DNA of 61,169 bases from an uncultured Pseudomonadales bacterium (GCA_947494095.1 CANLTI010000028.1:1-61169); one strand, 5' to 3'. Positions 7,914-18,158 are shown, counted from the stretch's first letter. The notes: generated from the letters alone by a model not told the origin. Program-made: numbers and translations.

Positions 7914-9941
7914 CTAGGCGCCATAGCTGATGTCTTTTGCCGATACGCACTGGTCTCGGCCGTTTTCTTTTGCTTGGTATAAGGCTTTATCGGCTAAGCG
8001 GGTGTATTTATCCCAGTGCTCTTTTAGCGCTTGGCTGCTACTCACTTTGCAATAGCCAATAGACACCGTAATGTTAATGTCTCCTACTGAGGTGGTAAAG
8101 GGGCTTCCTCTTACGGTCTCTAAAATGCGGCTGGCCACTTTGTGTTGATGGTGGTCATTATTGTGCTCGGCAATGATGATAAATTCTTCACCGCCCCAGC
8201 GTGCCACTATGTCATCTTTGCGGTTTATTTGCTGTAATCGTTGGCTCAGTTCTACCAGTATGGCGTCGCCAATATGATGACCGTAAGTGTCGTTAACGTC
8301 TTTAAAAAAATCAATATCCACCAGTAATACAATGTAGTAGTGCGTACTAGCGATATTGCGATCACCGCTGGGCAGTACGTGGTCAATATAGGTTTTGATG
8401 TAGCGGCGGTTAAATAAACCCGTCAGGGAGTCTTTATGAGACTGGTCGTAGAGTTTGAGGTTGGACTGCTCTAGTCGCAAGTTGAGGTGCCTAGATAAGC
8501 GGTAGCGATTAAAGAGCAAGCTCAATATAACAATGACCATAATCACAATCACAATGCCCACATTGCGTTGCCACTCACGTTGGTCGACTAAAGCGGTTTG
8601 TAATTGATTATCTTTTTTGAGTATTGATATTTCTTTTTGTTTTTTTTCGGCTTCAAACTTTTCTTGAATGTTAATGATTTTTTCTTGGCGCAAATCAAAC
8701 TGCATTTTTGTAAAGCGTTCGTGGTATTTTAAGTACCACATAAAGGCATTTTTATAGTCTTTGGCGTCACCATAGGCTTCGGCCAGCATTTCGAGTGTTT
8801 CTACCGCTACGGGTTCTAGTTTTTCGGACTCAAAATAGGCTAGGGCATCTTGGATGTTCTTGAGGCCTTCTTGATGATTGCCCAGTTTTGATAATGCCGC
8901 ACCTAAATTGGATTGCCCAACAGCCACTAAATAATGGCTTTCTATGGTTTTAGCAATCGCAATGCCCTGGGTCGCCATGTCAACGGCTTGCGAGTATTGC
9001 TCAAACTGATTGTATGTATCTGAAATATTAACCGACATAGCCGCCTCTAGCCTACGCGAGCCGACTTTTTTTGAATATTGTGTGGCTGTGATCATGGCCG
9101 CAAGCTCTTCTTGATGCCTGCCTTGTTTACCTAAAACGTAAGCGCGGTTGTTAAAAATAATGGTGAGCTGGCGGTAGTTGACAGGGGTAATGTCGTTTTC
9201 CATATTTTCGGCAATAGCACTGTATTTTAGAGCTTCTTCAAATTCGCCCGTATATAAATAGAGTGTGGCCAGGTTGCTTACAATCCGTGCAACTGAGCCA
9301 ATATCCCCTTGTTCTTCAAATAGCGTATAGGCTTTTAAGTAGTCTGCAATGGCTAGGTGATTATCGCCTTTAAGGCTTTCAATGTTGGCGCGTAAATCTA
9401 ATGTCATTGCCGTAAATAAGGGGATATTAATGTGTTCGGCAATCGCCGATAGTTGCGCAAGGTTGCTCTCTACAATGTCACTACTGTGAGTAATATGTCC
9501 AAATCGCGCTTGCCAGTAATAGGCAAAGCCTTTTATCCAGGGGGCCTTGTACTTGTCGCTGAGCGCAATAATTTTTTGGATATGCGGTTTATAGTTTTCT
9601 AGGTCTTCACTCTGGAAGTAGAGCCGGCAGTATGCCAGCTGTAGGTAAAGCGCGTGTAGCAAGGGGCGGTTTTTGGGGTTTTGTGCTTCATAGTCAATGA
9701 GCTGCTCTTTTGTGGCTGCGGGGTTGTTCCTTGCCTGCAAGTAAAGCCTATAAAGCTGCTGGCCTTCTGGGGTGCTGTTAAGCCGTGTCGATAGTCCAGC
9801 AGGGCCGTTAAAGGCTGAAGCTATAAGCGTGCAACAACTAAGCCCTACAAAACAATAGATATGCAGTAGCCGCTTAATAATAGGTAAAAGAGGGTGACGC
9901 TGAGTCAATGAAACACCTGTTGTTTTGCTTAAGCTCGCCAT
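7914..9941 (-). CDS. TPR-repeat transmembrane diguanylate cyclase
   Basis: A 675-residue sensor that would make cyclic di-GMP. The N-terminus has a hydrophobic export segment (about residues 28-43). A periplasmic array of TPR-like helices covers about residues 60-430. A coiled stretch (KFEAEKKQKEISILKKDNQ) and a TM helix (VGIVIVIMVIVILSLLF, about 478-495) lead to a C-terminal GGDEF domain. The active-site loop is WGGEEF, so catalysis is possible, and the product-inhibition site RKDD lies exactly five residues before it. The TPR-TM-GGDEF layout suggests sensing of a periplasmic protein or peptide. It is convergent with ybiT and stands alone. Confidence 0.93.
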   Translation of the reverse strand: MASLSKTTGVSLTQRHPLLPIIKRLLHIYCFVGLSCCTLIASAFNGPAGLSTRLNSTPEGQQLYRLYLQARNNPAATKEQLIDYEAQNPKNRPLLHALYLQLAYCRLYFQSEDLENYKPHIQKIIALSDKYKAPWIKGFAYYWQARFGHITHSSDIVESNLAQLSAIAEHINIPLFTAMTLDLRANIESLKGDNHLAIADYLKAYTLFEEQGDIGSVARIVSNLATLYLYTGEFEEALKYSAIAENMENDITPVNYRQLTIIFNNRAYVLGKQGRHQEELAAMITATQYSKKVGSRRLEAAMSVNISDTYNQFEQYSQAVDMATQGIAIAKTIESHYLVAVGQSNLGAALSKLGNHQEGLKNIQDALAYFESEKLEPVAVETLEMLAEAYGDAKDYKNAFMWYLKYHERFTKMQFDLRQEKIINIQEKFEAEKKQKEISILKKDNQLQTALVDQREWQRNVGIVIVIMVIVILSLLFNRYRLSRHLNLRLEQSNLKLYDQSHKDSLTGLFNRRYIKTYIDHVLPSGDRNIASTHYYIVLLVDIDFFKDVNDTYGHHIGDAILVELSQRLQQINRKDDIVARWGGEEFIIIAEHNNDHHQHKVASRILETVRGSPFTTSVGDINITVSIGYCKVSSSQALKEHWDKYTRLADKALYQAKENGRDQCVSAKDISYGA

Positions 9942-10074
9942 TTGCCTAATTAATAGGCGGTTGATTTGCTATAAGTTTTCAGTATAGCTTAGGCTTAGCG
10001 CTGCATTAGAGTCGTTTTTCAGTGTGCCTATTTAGCGTACCTATTTAGTGTATTTATTTAGAGGTGTACCTATA

Positions 10075-10113
10075 TTGGAAGTGTACTTTTTATTAGAAGT
10101 GTACTTTTTATTG
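10075..10113. repeat. Tandem 18-bp direct repeat
   Basis: Two adjacent copies of GAAGTGTACTTTTTATT at about 10078-10113, preceded by looser repeats of CCTATTTAG(C/T)GTA at 10026-10060. They fill the space after the cyclotransferase gene. No function is evident. Confidence 0.6.
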
Positions 10114-11007
10114 ATGTTGCTTAGTGACCACTATTGGCTTTTTAGGTATTTCAATTTTAATAAGATACCGGCTGGGCCATTGCTTGCCTGTCACCCAAAA
10201 CGCATCGTGTTTAGCGTCATAGGCAATACCGTTAAGCGATTGATAGCTTGGGCTACGGGTGTTGGCTAGCACTAGTTCTTGCAGGTTTATCGTACCTACT
10301 ACCGTGCCCGTGCTAGGGGCAATGGCAGCAATGACAGGGCTCTGCCAAATATTGGCCCAAATAAGCCCTTTGGCAAACTCTAATTCATTGAGGCGTTGCC
10401 AGTGGTGTGTGCCACCTTGCACGGTCATGCGCTGGGTCGTTTTAAAGGTTTTGGGGTGGCGCAATTGCAGTTGATTACTACCGTTGCTCATGATCAATGA
10501 CTGGCCGTCGTGAGTTAGCCCCCAGCCTTCGCCTTTATAGCGGTGAATGCGCTTTGTTTGAAGCGTTTTAGGGTCGAGCACTAGCGCGCGGCCAGCTTGC
10601 CAGCTCAAAAGATAGAGCTCGTCGTTAAATAACGTTAATCCCTCGGCAAAGAGATGATTGGGTATGGCCACTTTTTGTTGCACCGTATTGTTGCGGCTGT
10701 AGCGCATGACATAACTTTGGCGATACAAGCCAGAGCTTTCATAAAAGTCATCCCCTTCAAGTTGCCAGCCTTGAGTAAAGGCTTTGGGCTGATGAGGCTG
10801 GGTTTGTATAACGGTATAGGCAAGAGGTTTAAATGATGCAAGTGATGATGGTGATACCGAGTTGACAGCAGCATGGGCATGATTAAAGGCGATATTCAGC
10901 GTTATGTATCGATTACTCTCAATATGACTGATGCCCAGTAGGCCGCACGTCACCCAGAGGCCGCAGTGCAGCAGTTGCTTAAGCCACTTGTGGCGCAACA
11001 CGGCCAT
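10108..11007 (-). CDS. Glutaminyl-peptide cyclotransferase (beta-propeller type)
   Basis: It resembles bacterial/plant-type glutamine cyclotransferases, which turn N-terminal glutamine into pyroglutamate in the periplasm. Recognisable blocks are HQPKAFTQGWQLEGDDFYES, EGLTLFNDELYLLSW, KGEGWGLTHDG, NELEFAKGLIWANIW and LNGIAYDAKHDAFWVTGK. The frame opens upstream to a TTG at 11133, overlapping the preceding gene by 32 nt. I prefer ATG 11007, which gives a signal-peptide-like start (MAVLRHKWLKQLLHCGLWVTCGLLG) of about 299 residues. Neither start has a good ribosome site, so the start is uncertain. It follows the replication-type pair on the same strand and may be cotranscribed with it. Confidence 0.88.
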   Translation of the reverse strand: MAVLRHKWLKQLLHCGLWVTCGLLGISHIESNRYITLNIAFNHAHAAVNSVSPSSLASFKPLAYTVIQTQPHQPKAFTQGWQLEGDDFYESSGLYRQSYVMRYSRNNTVQQKVAIPNHLFAEGLTLFNDELYLLSWQAGRALVLDPKTLQTKRIHRYKGEGWGLTHDGQSLIMSNGSNQLQLRHPKTFKTTQRMTVQGGTHHWQRLNELEFAKGLIWANIWQSPVIAAIAPSTGTVVGTINLQELVLANTRSPSYQSLNGIAYDAKHDAFWVTGKQWPSRYLIKIEIPKKPIVVTKQHQ

Positions 11008-11101
11008 ACCAAGCACGGCCACACTATGGCGTTTGCGATCGAATGCCTTAGGGGTCGCCGTGTTATGCGTGTCGCGCTGGGCTTTGTAGGCTAGGGGCCG
11101 G

Positions 11102-11809
11102 TTACAGGTCAAGGCTAGCTCGTAGTGCGGCAAGGCGCTTAAGGTTCTCTTCTTTGCTGGGGGCCGTAGCGCGGTTGTGCTCTATTGCTGGGGGCGTTGT
11201 GATAGTGAGTGTTTCGCCGCCGCGTACACGCTCGCAAAACTCTTGATATTTACGCTTAAATACGGGGTAGGCAATACTTTCGCTGCTGCTTTGCAAAAAA
11301 TACCAATCACACGCTTTGCCAGTATGGTAAATCGCTGGGTGGCTCCAAGCGTAGTTGATTTTAGGTGATGGCGCACGGCAGGCTTCTAGGTAAGCGGTGT
11401 GCACATCGGGCAGGCGAGCTTGCTCACTTTTGGCTTCGCACTGGCGAATCATCGTGTGGAGCGTCGGTAAAAAGTCGCTGGTTTCTAAAATGGCCTTTGC
11501 CGCGAGCAGTAGCGTATTGGGTGTAAAGCGTTCAAGCTCACTCATCCATAGCTTTTTAACTTGTACTAGCTCGCCTTCGGTGGTGTAGGCCTTAAAAAAT
11601 TGCGCGTGGTAATTTAACCTAAATAACGCAAAGGCTTGGTTAATAGCGTCAATGCGCTGCTCGCGATGAGCGGCGGCTTGCTGCTCGGTGTATGGGTCAG
11701 TTTGCCCAGCTTCTGTCGGTAACGAGTGCTTCAAGCGATAAGTCTCTGGTTGATGATTGGTTGGCGACTTGTGGGTTGGTGGATCGTTGTGCCCAGCAGC
11801 GCTTAACAT
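11102..11809 (-). CDS. Phage lambda P-like replication protein (helicase-loader type)
   Basis: The protein resembles the replication protein P family, which in phage lambda brings DnaB helicase to the origin. The recognisable part is about residues 60-200 of the longer frame: RIDAINQAFALFRLNYHAQFFKAY, ELVQVKKLWMSELERF, LLLAAKAILETSDFLPTLHTMI and YLEACRAPSPK, then a C-terminal YPVFKRKYQEFCERV. The frame could open at 11908, but that would overlap the upstream gene by more than 200 nt. I give ATG 11809 as start, and TTG near 11731 is also possible. Core homology starts after all of these. Its neighbour carries DnaT-type domains, so the two probably form one primosome-loading unit. Confidence 0.75.
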   Translation of the reverse strand: MLSAAGHNDPPTHKSPTNHQPETYRLKHSLPTEAGQTDPYTEQQAAAHREQRIDAINQAFALFRLNYHAQFFKAYTTEGELVQVKKLWMSELERFTPNTLLLAAKAILETSDFLPTLHTMIRQCEAKSEQARLPDVHTAYLEACRAPSPKINYAWSHPAIYHTGKACDWYFLQSSSESIAYPVFKRKYQEFCERVRGGETLTITTPPAIEHNRATAPSKEENLKRLAALRASLDL

Positions 11810-12914
11810 ACTGTAAAAACCGTGTATTCCACGAGGTATGCGTTTGGTTGCTGTCGCGCCAGTAAATGACAAATTCGGGCACGATGTTTTGTGCAAATTG
11901 TAAATCAATATTGGCTAGGCGCAATACATCGTACACATCGCGTGAAGGTTGCCAGCCGTCGGCAATACGTTTTGGCGTTGTATCGTGTTGCATAGTCGAG
12001 CTAAAGCGTGCCCACTGCCGATTCACATGATCGCGAAAGCGACGGTTCCAGTTGTCGCAGCTGCTATTTTGCTCGCGCCAATAAAGAACAAACTCGGGGA
12101 TGGCGTCTTCGATAAAAGCGCGCGGTATAGCGGCGTGTCGGCTCAGTACATCCATAGCATCTTCGCTGGGCCGCCAGTCTTTGGTAATTAGCGTATTTTG
12201 CGGGCGTGTGTTTTTTTGGCTTTGATGATCGCGCCACTTGTGAATAATGTGGTTAAAAAACTTAGCTTCCCAAGACCGCGCAGGCTCCTTGCGGTCGCGC
12301 CAGTAGGTAATAAACTCGCCGACTTGGTTAAGGGCAAAAGTGTCGGGAATATTGTGCTGGGCCAGTTGCGCTAATGTCTCGCGTGTGGGCTGCCAGTGTG
12401 GCGCAATAATGTTGGGGCTTGAGGGGTGGGGCGCTAAAGTGTTGTCATGCACCGCAAGGCCAGCATAAGGCGAGCCGTTTTGAGTATTGTCGGCACTTGC
12501 CTGGTTGTGCGGTTGCCCGTATTGCTGCGCGTGCTGAGTGAGCGCGTCGGTCGGTACCACCGGTTGTGCTTGGCGCGGCGCCTTAAAGGCAATTTTTAAT
12601 TGATGGCTTTGGGTGTAAGGCGCCGAGGCAATTAAGATAACGCCCGCTTCTCTTAGGTTAGTGCATAAGCGCTGTATGTCGTGTGCGCGCCAAAAGGGGG
12701 CCAATGTGAGCATTTGGGCTTCGCTGAGGGTATACCAAGTTAGGCTTTGTTGCCCAACGCCTTGTGGGGCTTGATTGTGGCCTGGCAAAAACGGTAATAA
12801 TTGTTGTAACAAGCTAACCATTAAGGCTTCTTCCACACCGTATTCGATGGCGAGCGAAGAGTAAAATAAGATGGGGGCTTCTGGTAGCCAGCCTTTGGTG
12901 CAGTCTTGTGTCAT
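11697..12914 (-). CDS. DnaT-like primosomal protein with three DnaT-type domains
   Basis: The 405-residue protein has a winged-helix-like N-terminal region (about residues 10-110: LFYSSLAIEYGVEEALMVSLLQ, FWRAHDIQRLCTNLREAGVI). A low-complexity Q/N/P-rich linker follows, then three repeats at about 173-228, 246-303 and 319-376. Each repeat follows W(Q/R)PS..., a hydrophobic stretch, EF(I/V).YWR, W...F...(V/I)...W. This matches the C-terminal single-strand-DNA-binding domain of DnaT, present once in E. coli DnaT. The gene overlaps the lambda P-like gene. A role in replication restart or helicase loading is inferred from family; the triplication is unusual. Confidence 0.85.
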   Translation of the reverse strand: MTQDCTKGWLPEAPILFYSSLAIEYGVEEALMVSLLQQLLPFLPGHNQAPQGVGQQSLTWYTLSEAQMLTLAPFWRAHDIQRLCTNLREAGVILIASAPYTQSHQLKIAFKAPRQAQPVVPTDALTQHAQQYGQPHNQASADNTQNGSPYAGLAVHDNTLAPHPSSPNIIAPHWQPTRETLAQLAQHNIPDTFALNQVGEFITYWRDRKEPARSWEAKFFNHIIHKWRDHQSQKNTRPQNTLITKDWRPSEDAMDVLSRHAAIPRAFIEDAIPEFVLYWREQNSSCDNWNRRFRDHVNRQWARFSSTMQHDTTPKRIADGWQPSRDVYDVLRLANIDLQFAQNIVPEFVIYWRDSNQTHTSWNTRFLQYVKRCWAQRSTNPQVANQSSTRDLSLEALVTDRSWAN

Positions 12915-13339
12915 GGGAGTTATGTATTGGCTCTTTGAGTGGATATGTCAGGTGTTTGCAGGCGCGAGCAAAGGGCTAAATTATAACAGTTTGGCGGTCT
13001 TTTTTGATATCCGATTTTAGATAATGACTAATGTACGCGCTTTGTCTTGACTTATTGTATTTCTTGATGCTTTTCTAAAAGCTTCTCAAAATCGATTTGA
13101 GGGCCTTGTAGGGGGTGTTTTGCTATTTTAACCCTAGAGGTTGTGCTACTATGGCTCATCAAAACAGTCTCTGGCGCCGTTGTAGCGCGTTTTAACTGCT
13201 TTTTGTCTTTTCTGTACTAAATAAAAAGCACAAAACTCTGTGCATAAAAAGGCTACTGCTAAAAAGGCAGCCCTTAAAACACATGTGAGCCTGTACCTCA
13301 TTCCTACCTATATACTAACAATAAGGATTACGCCACCTT
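12915..13339. other. Divergent intergenic region upstream of gyrA
   Basis: About 425 bp between the DnaT-like gene (minus) and gyrA (plus). It should hold both promoters. I see no clear sigma-70 pair, hairpin or repeat. The gyrA ribosome site AAGGA lies at about 13322-13326. Confidence 0.4.
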
Positions 13340-16003
13340 ATGGCTGATAACGCGAAAGAAGTCTTACCCGTCAATATCGAAACCGAGTTAAAACAATCGT
13401 ACCTTGATTACGCAATGAGCGTCATTGTAGGTCGCGCACTACCGGATGTGCGTGATGGCTTAAAGCCTGTTCATCGGCGCGTACTCTTTGCGATGAATGA
13501 GCTCAACCTTGAATTCAATAAACCGTACAAAAAATCGGCGCGTGTTGTCGGTGATGTGATTGGTAAATACCATCCACACGGTGACTCAGCTGTTTACGAT
13601 ACCATTGTACGTATGGCACAGCCTTTCTCATTGCGTTATATGTTGGTTGATGGGCAAGGTAACTTTGGTTCGATTGATGGTGATAGCGCTGCAGCCATGC
13701 GTTATACCGAAATCCGTATGCGCAAAATAGCGCACGACTTACTCGCTGACCTCGATAAAGAGACCGTTAATTTTGTGCCCAACTATGATGGGCAAGAGAT
13801 GATCCCTGAGGTACTGCCAACACGCGTACCCAACTTGCTCATTAATGGCTCGAGTGGTATTGCGGTAGGTATGGCCACTAACATACCGCCACATAACATC
13901 AGTGAAGTGGTTAAGGCGTGTTTAGCGTTAATTGATAACCCCGAGTTAAGCATTGATGACTTGATGGAATACATTCCGGGGCCTGACTTCCCTACGGGCG
14001 GTATTATTAATGGCCGCGCGGGTATATTACTGGCTTACCGCACAGGCCGTGGGCGCATTTATGTGCGCGCTAAAGCCGAGGTCATTGTTAACGAAAAAAC
14101 CCACCGCGAAACCATTATTGTTCACGAAGTGCCTTATCAGGTGAACAAGGCGCGCTTGATCGAGAAAATCGCCGAGCTGGTCAAAGACAAAAAAATTGAG
14201 GGTATCTCTGAGATACGCGATGAGTCAGATAAAGATGGCTTGCGCGTTGTTATTGAGATTAAGCGCGGCGAGATGGGCGATGTAGTGCTTAATAATCTTT
14301 ATGCTCAAACCCAAATGCAAACGGTATTTGGTATTAATACCGTTGCCTTGGTAGATGGACAGCCCCGCATATTAAACTTGCTAGAGCTATTACAGTACTT
14401 TATCAAGCATCGCCGTGAGGTGGTAACACGCCGGACTATTTACTTATTGCGTAAAGCCCGCGAGCGCGGCCATGTGTTAGAAGGCCTAGCCGTTGCTATT
14501 GCCAATATTGATGAAGTGATTACCACCATTAAAAACTCAGCCACCCCGCAAGAGGCAAAAGAGGCCTTGTTATCGAAAGGTTGGCCTTTGGGTTCGGTGA
14601 GCCAGTTTTTAGAGCGTGTAGGCGCGAATGCGTGTCGTCCCGATGGCTTGCCTGTTAATTTTGGCCTGCATGACAGCTTGTATCACTTGTCGCCAGAGCA
14701 AGTTCAAGCCATTCTCGACTTACGCTTACACCGCTTAACCGGTATGGAGCACGATAAGCTTTTAGGTGAATACGAAGAGAAGCTCAAGCTGATTGCGCAA
14801 TACTTAGAAATACTCGGTAACCCCGTACGTTTAATGGAAGTAATTCGTGAAGAGCTTGAAGTTATTGAGCAAAGCTATGGTGATGAGCGTCGTACCGAAA
14901 TTACCGCCTCACGCGCCGACCTGAGTGTCGAAGACCTGATTAGTGAAGAAGACCGTGTTGTGACTATATCGCACGGGGGTTACGCCAAGAGCCAACCGCT
15001 TGATGCTTACCAAGCTCAGCGTCGTGGTGGTATGGGTAAGAGCGCAACAGCGGTCAAAGATGAAGACTTTGTTGAACACTTACTCATTGCCAATACTCAT
15101 GATTACATTTTGTGCTTTACCAACCGCGGTAAAGTGTACTGGCTTAAAACGTTCCAAATTCCTATTGCTGGCCGTACGAGTCGCGGTCGCCCGGTGGTTA
15201 ATTTACTGCCCCTAGAGAAAGACGAGCGCATCACCTCTATATTGCCTGTTAAAGAGTTTGATGAAGATCATTACATCTTTATGGCCACCGCCAAAGGTAC
15301 GGTAAAAAAGACTGCGCTTAATCAATTTGCTAAACCACGCTCTAGCGGCTTAATTGCGCTCAACTTGGTTGAAGGCGATAGTCTAGTCGGTACCGCGATT
15401 ACCGACGGTCACTGTGATGTGCTCTTGATGGCTTCTAACGGTAAGGCTACACGCTTCAAAGAAGAAGTTGTGCGCCCAATGGGTCGTACCTCGCAAGGTG
15501 TGCGCGGTATGCGCTTTACCGATGACCAGCGTATTATTTCAATGATTATTCCGCAAGAAGGCGGCAAGGTACTCACCATTAGTGAAAATGGCTACGGTAA
15601 GCGTACCGACCAAGCAGACTTCCCCACAAAAGGGCGAGGCGGGCAAGGTGTTATTGCTATGGCCACCTCTGAGCGTAACGGTTTACTTTGTGGCGCGGTG
15701 CAAGTGTTTGATGGCGACGAGATTATGATTATCTCTGACCAAGGCACCTTAGTGCGTACACGTGTTGATGAGGTGTCGGTATTGAGCCGTAATACGCAAG
15801 GCGTGCGCCTGATCAAAACCAAAGAGGCTGAGCGTATTGTGAGCTTGGGGCGTATTGAAGAGAGCGATGACGAAAGTCTGCCGGTGCTAGATGGCGATAC
15901 TGTTGTTGATGCCAATGTTGATGCCAATGCGACAACAACTGATGCGGCCAGCACCGATTCAAGCACCGATCAGAACACCACCGGAGAGAGTGAGAGCGAA
16001 TAG
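13340..16003 (+). CDS. gyrA: DNA gyrase subunit A
   Basis: An 887-residue type II topoisomerase subunit that introduces negative supercoils together with GyrB. The catalytic tyrosine is Y122 in AAMRYTE. Numbering equals that of E. coli, and the quinolone-determining region [11 protein letters not shown] has the drug-sensitive residues S83 and D87. The C-terminal wrapping domain carries the GyrA box as QRRGGMG (K replaced by M). The tail after about residue 845 is acidic and rich in D, T and S ([19 protein letters not shown]), as in many Gammaproteobacteria. The stop TAG shares its last base with the GTG start of pheA, so the two are translationally coupled. Confidence 0.99.
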   Translation: MADNAKEVLPVNIETELKQSYLDYAMSVIVGRALPDVRDGLKPVHRRVLFAMNELNLEFNKPYKKSARVVGDVIGKYHPHGDSAVYDTIVRMAQPFSLRYMLVDGQGNFGSIDGDSAAAMRYTEIRMRKIAHDLLADLDKETVNFVPNYDGQEMIPEVLPTRVPNLLINGSSGIAVGMATNIPPHNISEVVKACLALIDNPELSIDDLMEYIPGPDFPTGGIINGRAGILLAYRTGRGRIYVRAKAEVIVNEKTHRETIIVHEVPYQVNKARLIEKIAELVKDKKIEGISEIRDESDKDGLRVVIEIKRGEMGDVVLNNLYAQTQMQTVFGINTVALVDGQPRILNLLELLQYFIKHRREVVTRRTIYLLRKARERGHVLEGLAVAIANIDEVITTIKNSATPQEAKEALLSKGWPLGSVSQFLERVGANACRPDGLPVNFGLHDSLYHLSPEQVQAILDLRLHRLTGMEHDKLLGEYEEKLKLIAQYLEILGNPVRLMEVIREELEVIEQSYGDERRTEITASRADLSVEDLISEEDRVVTISHGGYAKSQPLDAYQAQRRGGMGKSATAVKDEDFVEHLLIANTHDYILCFTNRGKVYWLKTFQIPIAGRTSRGRPVVNLLPLEKDERITSILPVKEFDEDHYIFMATAKGTVKKTALNQFAKPRSSGLIALNLVEGDSLVGTAITDGHCDVLLMASNGKATRFKEEVVRPMGRTSQGVRGMRFTDDQRIISMIIPQEGGKVLTISENGYGKRTDQADFPTKGRGGQGVIAMATSERNGLLCGAVQVFDGDEIMIISDQGTLVRTRVDEVSVLSRNTQGVRLIKTKEAERIVSLGRIEESDDESLPVLDGDTVVDANVDANATTTDAASTDSSTDQNTTGESESE

Positions 16004-17127
16004 TGACTAACCGTTTAGAGTCTAAGTCTAACCCGCAAGAAGCGGCCGAATTGGCTAAATTACGTAATAAAATTGACAACATCGATGAAGAAATTGGCGC
16101 GCTCATTAGTGCTCGGGCCGAATGCGCTCAAAGTGTTGCCGAAGTTAAGCATCGCTTTAGCGAGGGTGTTGCGCCTGTGTTTTATCGACCCGAGCGCGAA
16201 GCACAAGTGCTGCGCAAAGCAATGGCACGCAATAAAGGCCCTTTGTCGAACGAAGAATATGCCCGTTTGTTTCGCGAAATTATGTCGGCGTGCCTTGCCC
16301 TAGAAGCCCCGCTCAAAGTGGCGTTTTTGGGCCCAGCCGGTACGTTTACGCATCAAGCGGCGTTTAAACATTTTGGCCATAGCACCGAGGTGGTGTCGCA
16401 TACGGCAATTGACGAGGTGTTTCGTGAAGTTGAAGCCGGTGCTTGCCAGTTTGGTGTGGTCCCCGTAGAGAACTCCACAGAAGGTGTCGTCACTCATACC
16501 CTAGATTCATTTTTAAATTCTAACCTGAATATTTGTGGTGAAGTGGTGTTGCGTATTCATCATAATTTGATGGTCAGCGATAAAACAAAAGTAGACAGTA
16601 TTAGTCGTATTTACTCGCATGCGCAATCGTTGGCGCAATGCCGTAAATGGCTTGATGTGCACTACCCCAATGCCGAGCGTGTGGCGGTCTCTTCGAATGC
16701 AGAGGCGGCAAAGCGCATGCAAAGCGAGTGGAATGCAGCGGCTATTGCGGGCGAAACAGCCGCTGAGCTGTATGACTTAACCATTATTGCCGACAAAATT
16801 GAAGATTTGCCCGATAACGCCACGCGCTTTTTGATTGTGGGTGGGCAAAAAACAAGCGCTAGCGGCGAAGATAAAACCTCGGCGATTGTGGCTGTACGCA
16901 ATGAGCCCGGTGCACTACACGATATGCTTGAGCCTTTTCATCGTCATGGTGTGGATTTAACGCGTGTCGAGAGCCGACCTGCGCGCTCGGGGACTTGGAA
17001 CTATGTCTTCTTTATTGACTTTGAGGGGCACATTGAATCGCCCAAGGTACAAGCTGCACTGGATGATGTTGCGAAAAAAGCAGTCGATATCAAAGTGTTG
17101 GGGTCATACCCGCGAGGTGTTTTGTAG
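16003..17127 (+). CDS. pheA: P-protein: chorismate mutase / prephenate dehydratase
   Basis: The 374-residue bifunctional enzyme of phenylalanine synthesis turns chorismate into prephenate and then phenylpyruvate. The AroQ chorismate mutase domain is about residues 15-100 (LRNKIDNIDEEIGALISARAECA). The prephenate dehydratase domain runs about 105-285 (VAFLGPAGTFTHQAA, PVENSTEGVV, DNATRFLIVG with the catalytic TRF). A C-terminal ACT domain (EPGALHDMLEPF, LTRVESRP) should bind phenylalanine for feedback control. The start is GTG 16003, which overlaps the gyrA stop by one base. In many pseudomonads serC lies between gyrA and pheA and hisC follows; both are absent here. Confidence 0.97.
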   Translation: MTNRLESKSNPQEAAELAKLRNKIDNIDEEIGALISARAECAQSVAEVKHRFSEGVAPVFYRPEREAQVLRKAMARNKGPLSNEEYARLFREIMSACLALEAPLKVAFLGPAGTFTHQAAFKHFGHSTEVVSHTAIDEVFREVEAGACQFGVVPVENSTEGVVTHTLDSFLNSNLNICGEVVLRIHHNLMVSDKTKVDSISRIYSHAQSLAQCRKWLDVHYPNAERVAVSSNAEAAKRMQSEWNAAAIAGETAAELYDLTIIADKIEDLPDNATRFLIVGGQKTSASGEDKTSAIVAVRNEPGALHDMLEPFHRHGVDLTRVESRPARSGTWNYVFFIDFEGHIESPKVQAALDDVAKKAVDIKVLGSYPRGVL

Positions 17128-17129
17128 CT

Positions 17130-18158
17130 ATGTCGGGCTTTATGGGGGTGGATGATCCTAGCTCACAGGGCTCACAAGCCAAGGCTGCCGCCACTCAGTC
17201 AATAGCAAATAAGCCTGTTGTGAATAGCTTGGTTGTCAATACCTTAGTTGTCATTGGCTTGGGCTTGATTGGCGGTAGCTTGGCCTTGGCCTTACAAAAG
17301 GCCAAGGCTTGCCGTAAGGTTATTGGTATTGCGCGCAATCCCGAGGTCGCCAAACGGGCGTTAGAGCGGGGTATTGCCGATGAGGTGTTTGCCTCTATCA
17401 CCGAGGTGGCGGCCACATTGGGTGCTGGCGATGTCATTTTTATTGCTGTACCGACTTTAGCCATTAGACAGGTGCTCGGGGATATCAAAGGCTGTGTCAG
17501 CCCTGCGGTCACCATTACCGATGGCGCCAGCGTTAAAGGTAGTGTGTTAAATGATGTTAAGGCGGTCTATGGTCAGGTTCCACCGCAAGTGGTGCTTGGA
17601 CACCCTATTGCAGGGTCTGAGCAAAGCGGCGTAGAGGCAGCAAAGACCGACCTTTACGACCATCATCGTATTATTTTAACACCCACAGAGCACACCGGCA
17701 GCGCGCATTTGGCGTTGGTGAGGGCGATGTGGCAAGTGGTGAATGCCGAAGTGCTTGAGCTGGATATTGAAAATCACGATGCTATTTTAGGCGCTACGAG
17801 TCACTTGCCGCATGTTATTGCGTTTTCGTTGGTCGATACACTGGCCCATGATAGTCACAATGAAGATATTTTTAGATATGCTGCAGGTGGTTTTAGAGAC
17901 TTTACCCGCATAGCCTCTAGCGATGTGGTGATGTGGCGCGACATTATGCTGGCCAATAAAAAGGCGGTACTTGAGTCTATTGATTTGTTTACCGGTAATT
18001 TAGCGCACTTGCGCAGCACGATTGAGCGCGAGGATAGCGAAGGCCTCACCGAAGTATTTAGTCGAGCTAAAACTGCACGTGATCAATTTACGCATTTATT
18101 GGATGAGCGCAAGGCAAACCTTAAAGCTAAGGCTTCTTCTAGTAATAATGAGTTATAA
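17130..18158 (+). CDS. tyrA: Prephenate dehydrogenase (tyrosine synthesis)
   Basis: A 342-residue NAD(P)-dependent dehydrogenase that makes 4-hydroxyphenylpyruvate from prephenate. The Rossmann motif VIGLGLIGGSLALAL lies at about residues 41-55. Later blocks VVLGHPIAGSEQSGVEAA and GATSHLPHVIAFSLVD contain the conserved substrate histidines, and AAGGFRDFTRIASSD is a family block. There is no chorismate mutase domain. About 38 residues precede the Rossmann fold and look unstructured, so an internal start is possible; ATG 17130 has GAGGTG at 17113-17118. It follows pheA by 2 nt, forming a gyrA-pheA-tyrA transcription unit. Confidence 0.93.
   Translation: MSGFMGVDDPSSQGSQAKAAATQSIANKPVVNSLVVNTLVVIGLGLIGGSLALALQKAKACRKVIGIARNPEVAKRALERGIADEVFASITEVAATLGAGDVIFIAVPTLAIRQVLGDIKGCVSPAVTITDGASVKGSVLNDVKAVYGQVPPQVVLGHPIAGSEQSGVEAAKTDLYDHHRIILTPTEHTGSAHLALVRAMWQVVNAEVLELDIENHDAILGATSHLPHVIAFSLVDTLAHDSHNEDIFRYAAGGFRDFTRIASSDVVMWRDIMLANKKAVLESIDLFTGNLAHLRSTIEREDSEGLTEVFSRAKTARDQFTHLLDERKANLKAKASSSNNEL

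Noticed and set aside
13340..13640. Quinolone-resistance changes in gyrA
   Set aside because: Positions 83 and 87 are S and D, the usual sensitive residues.
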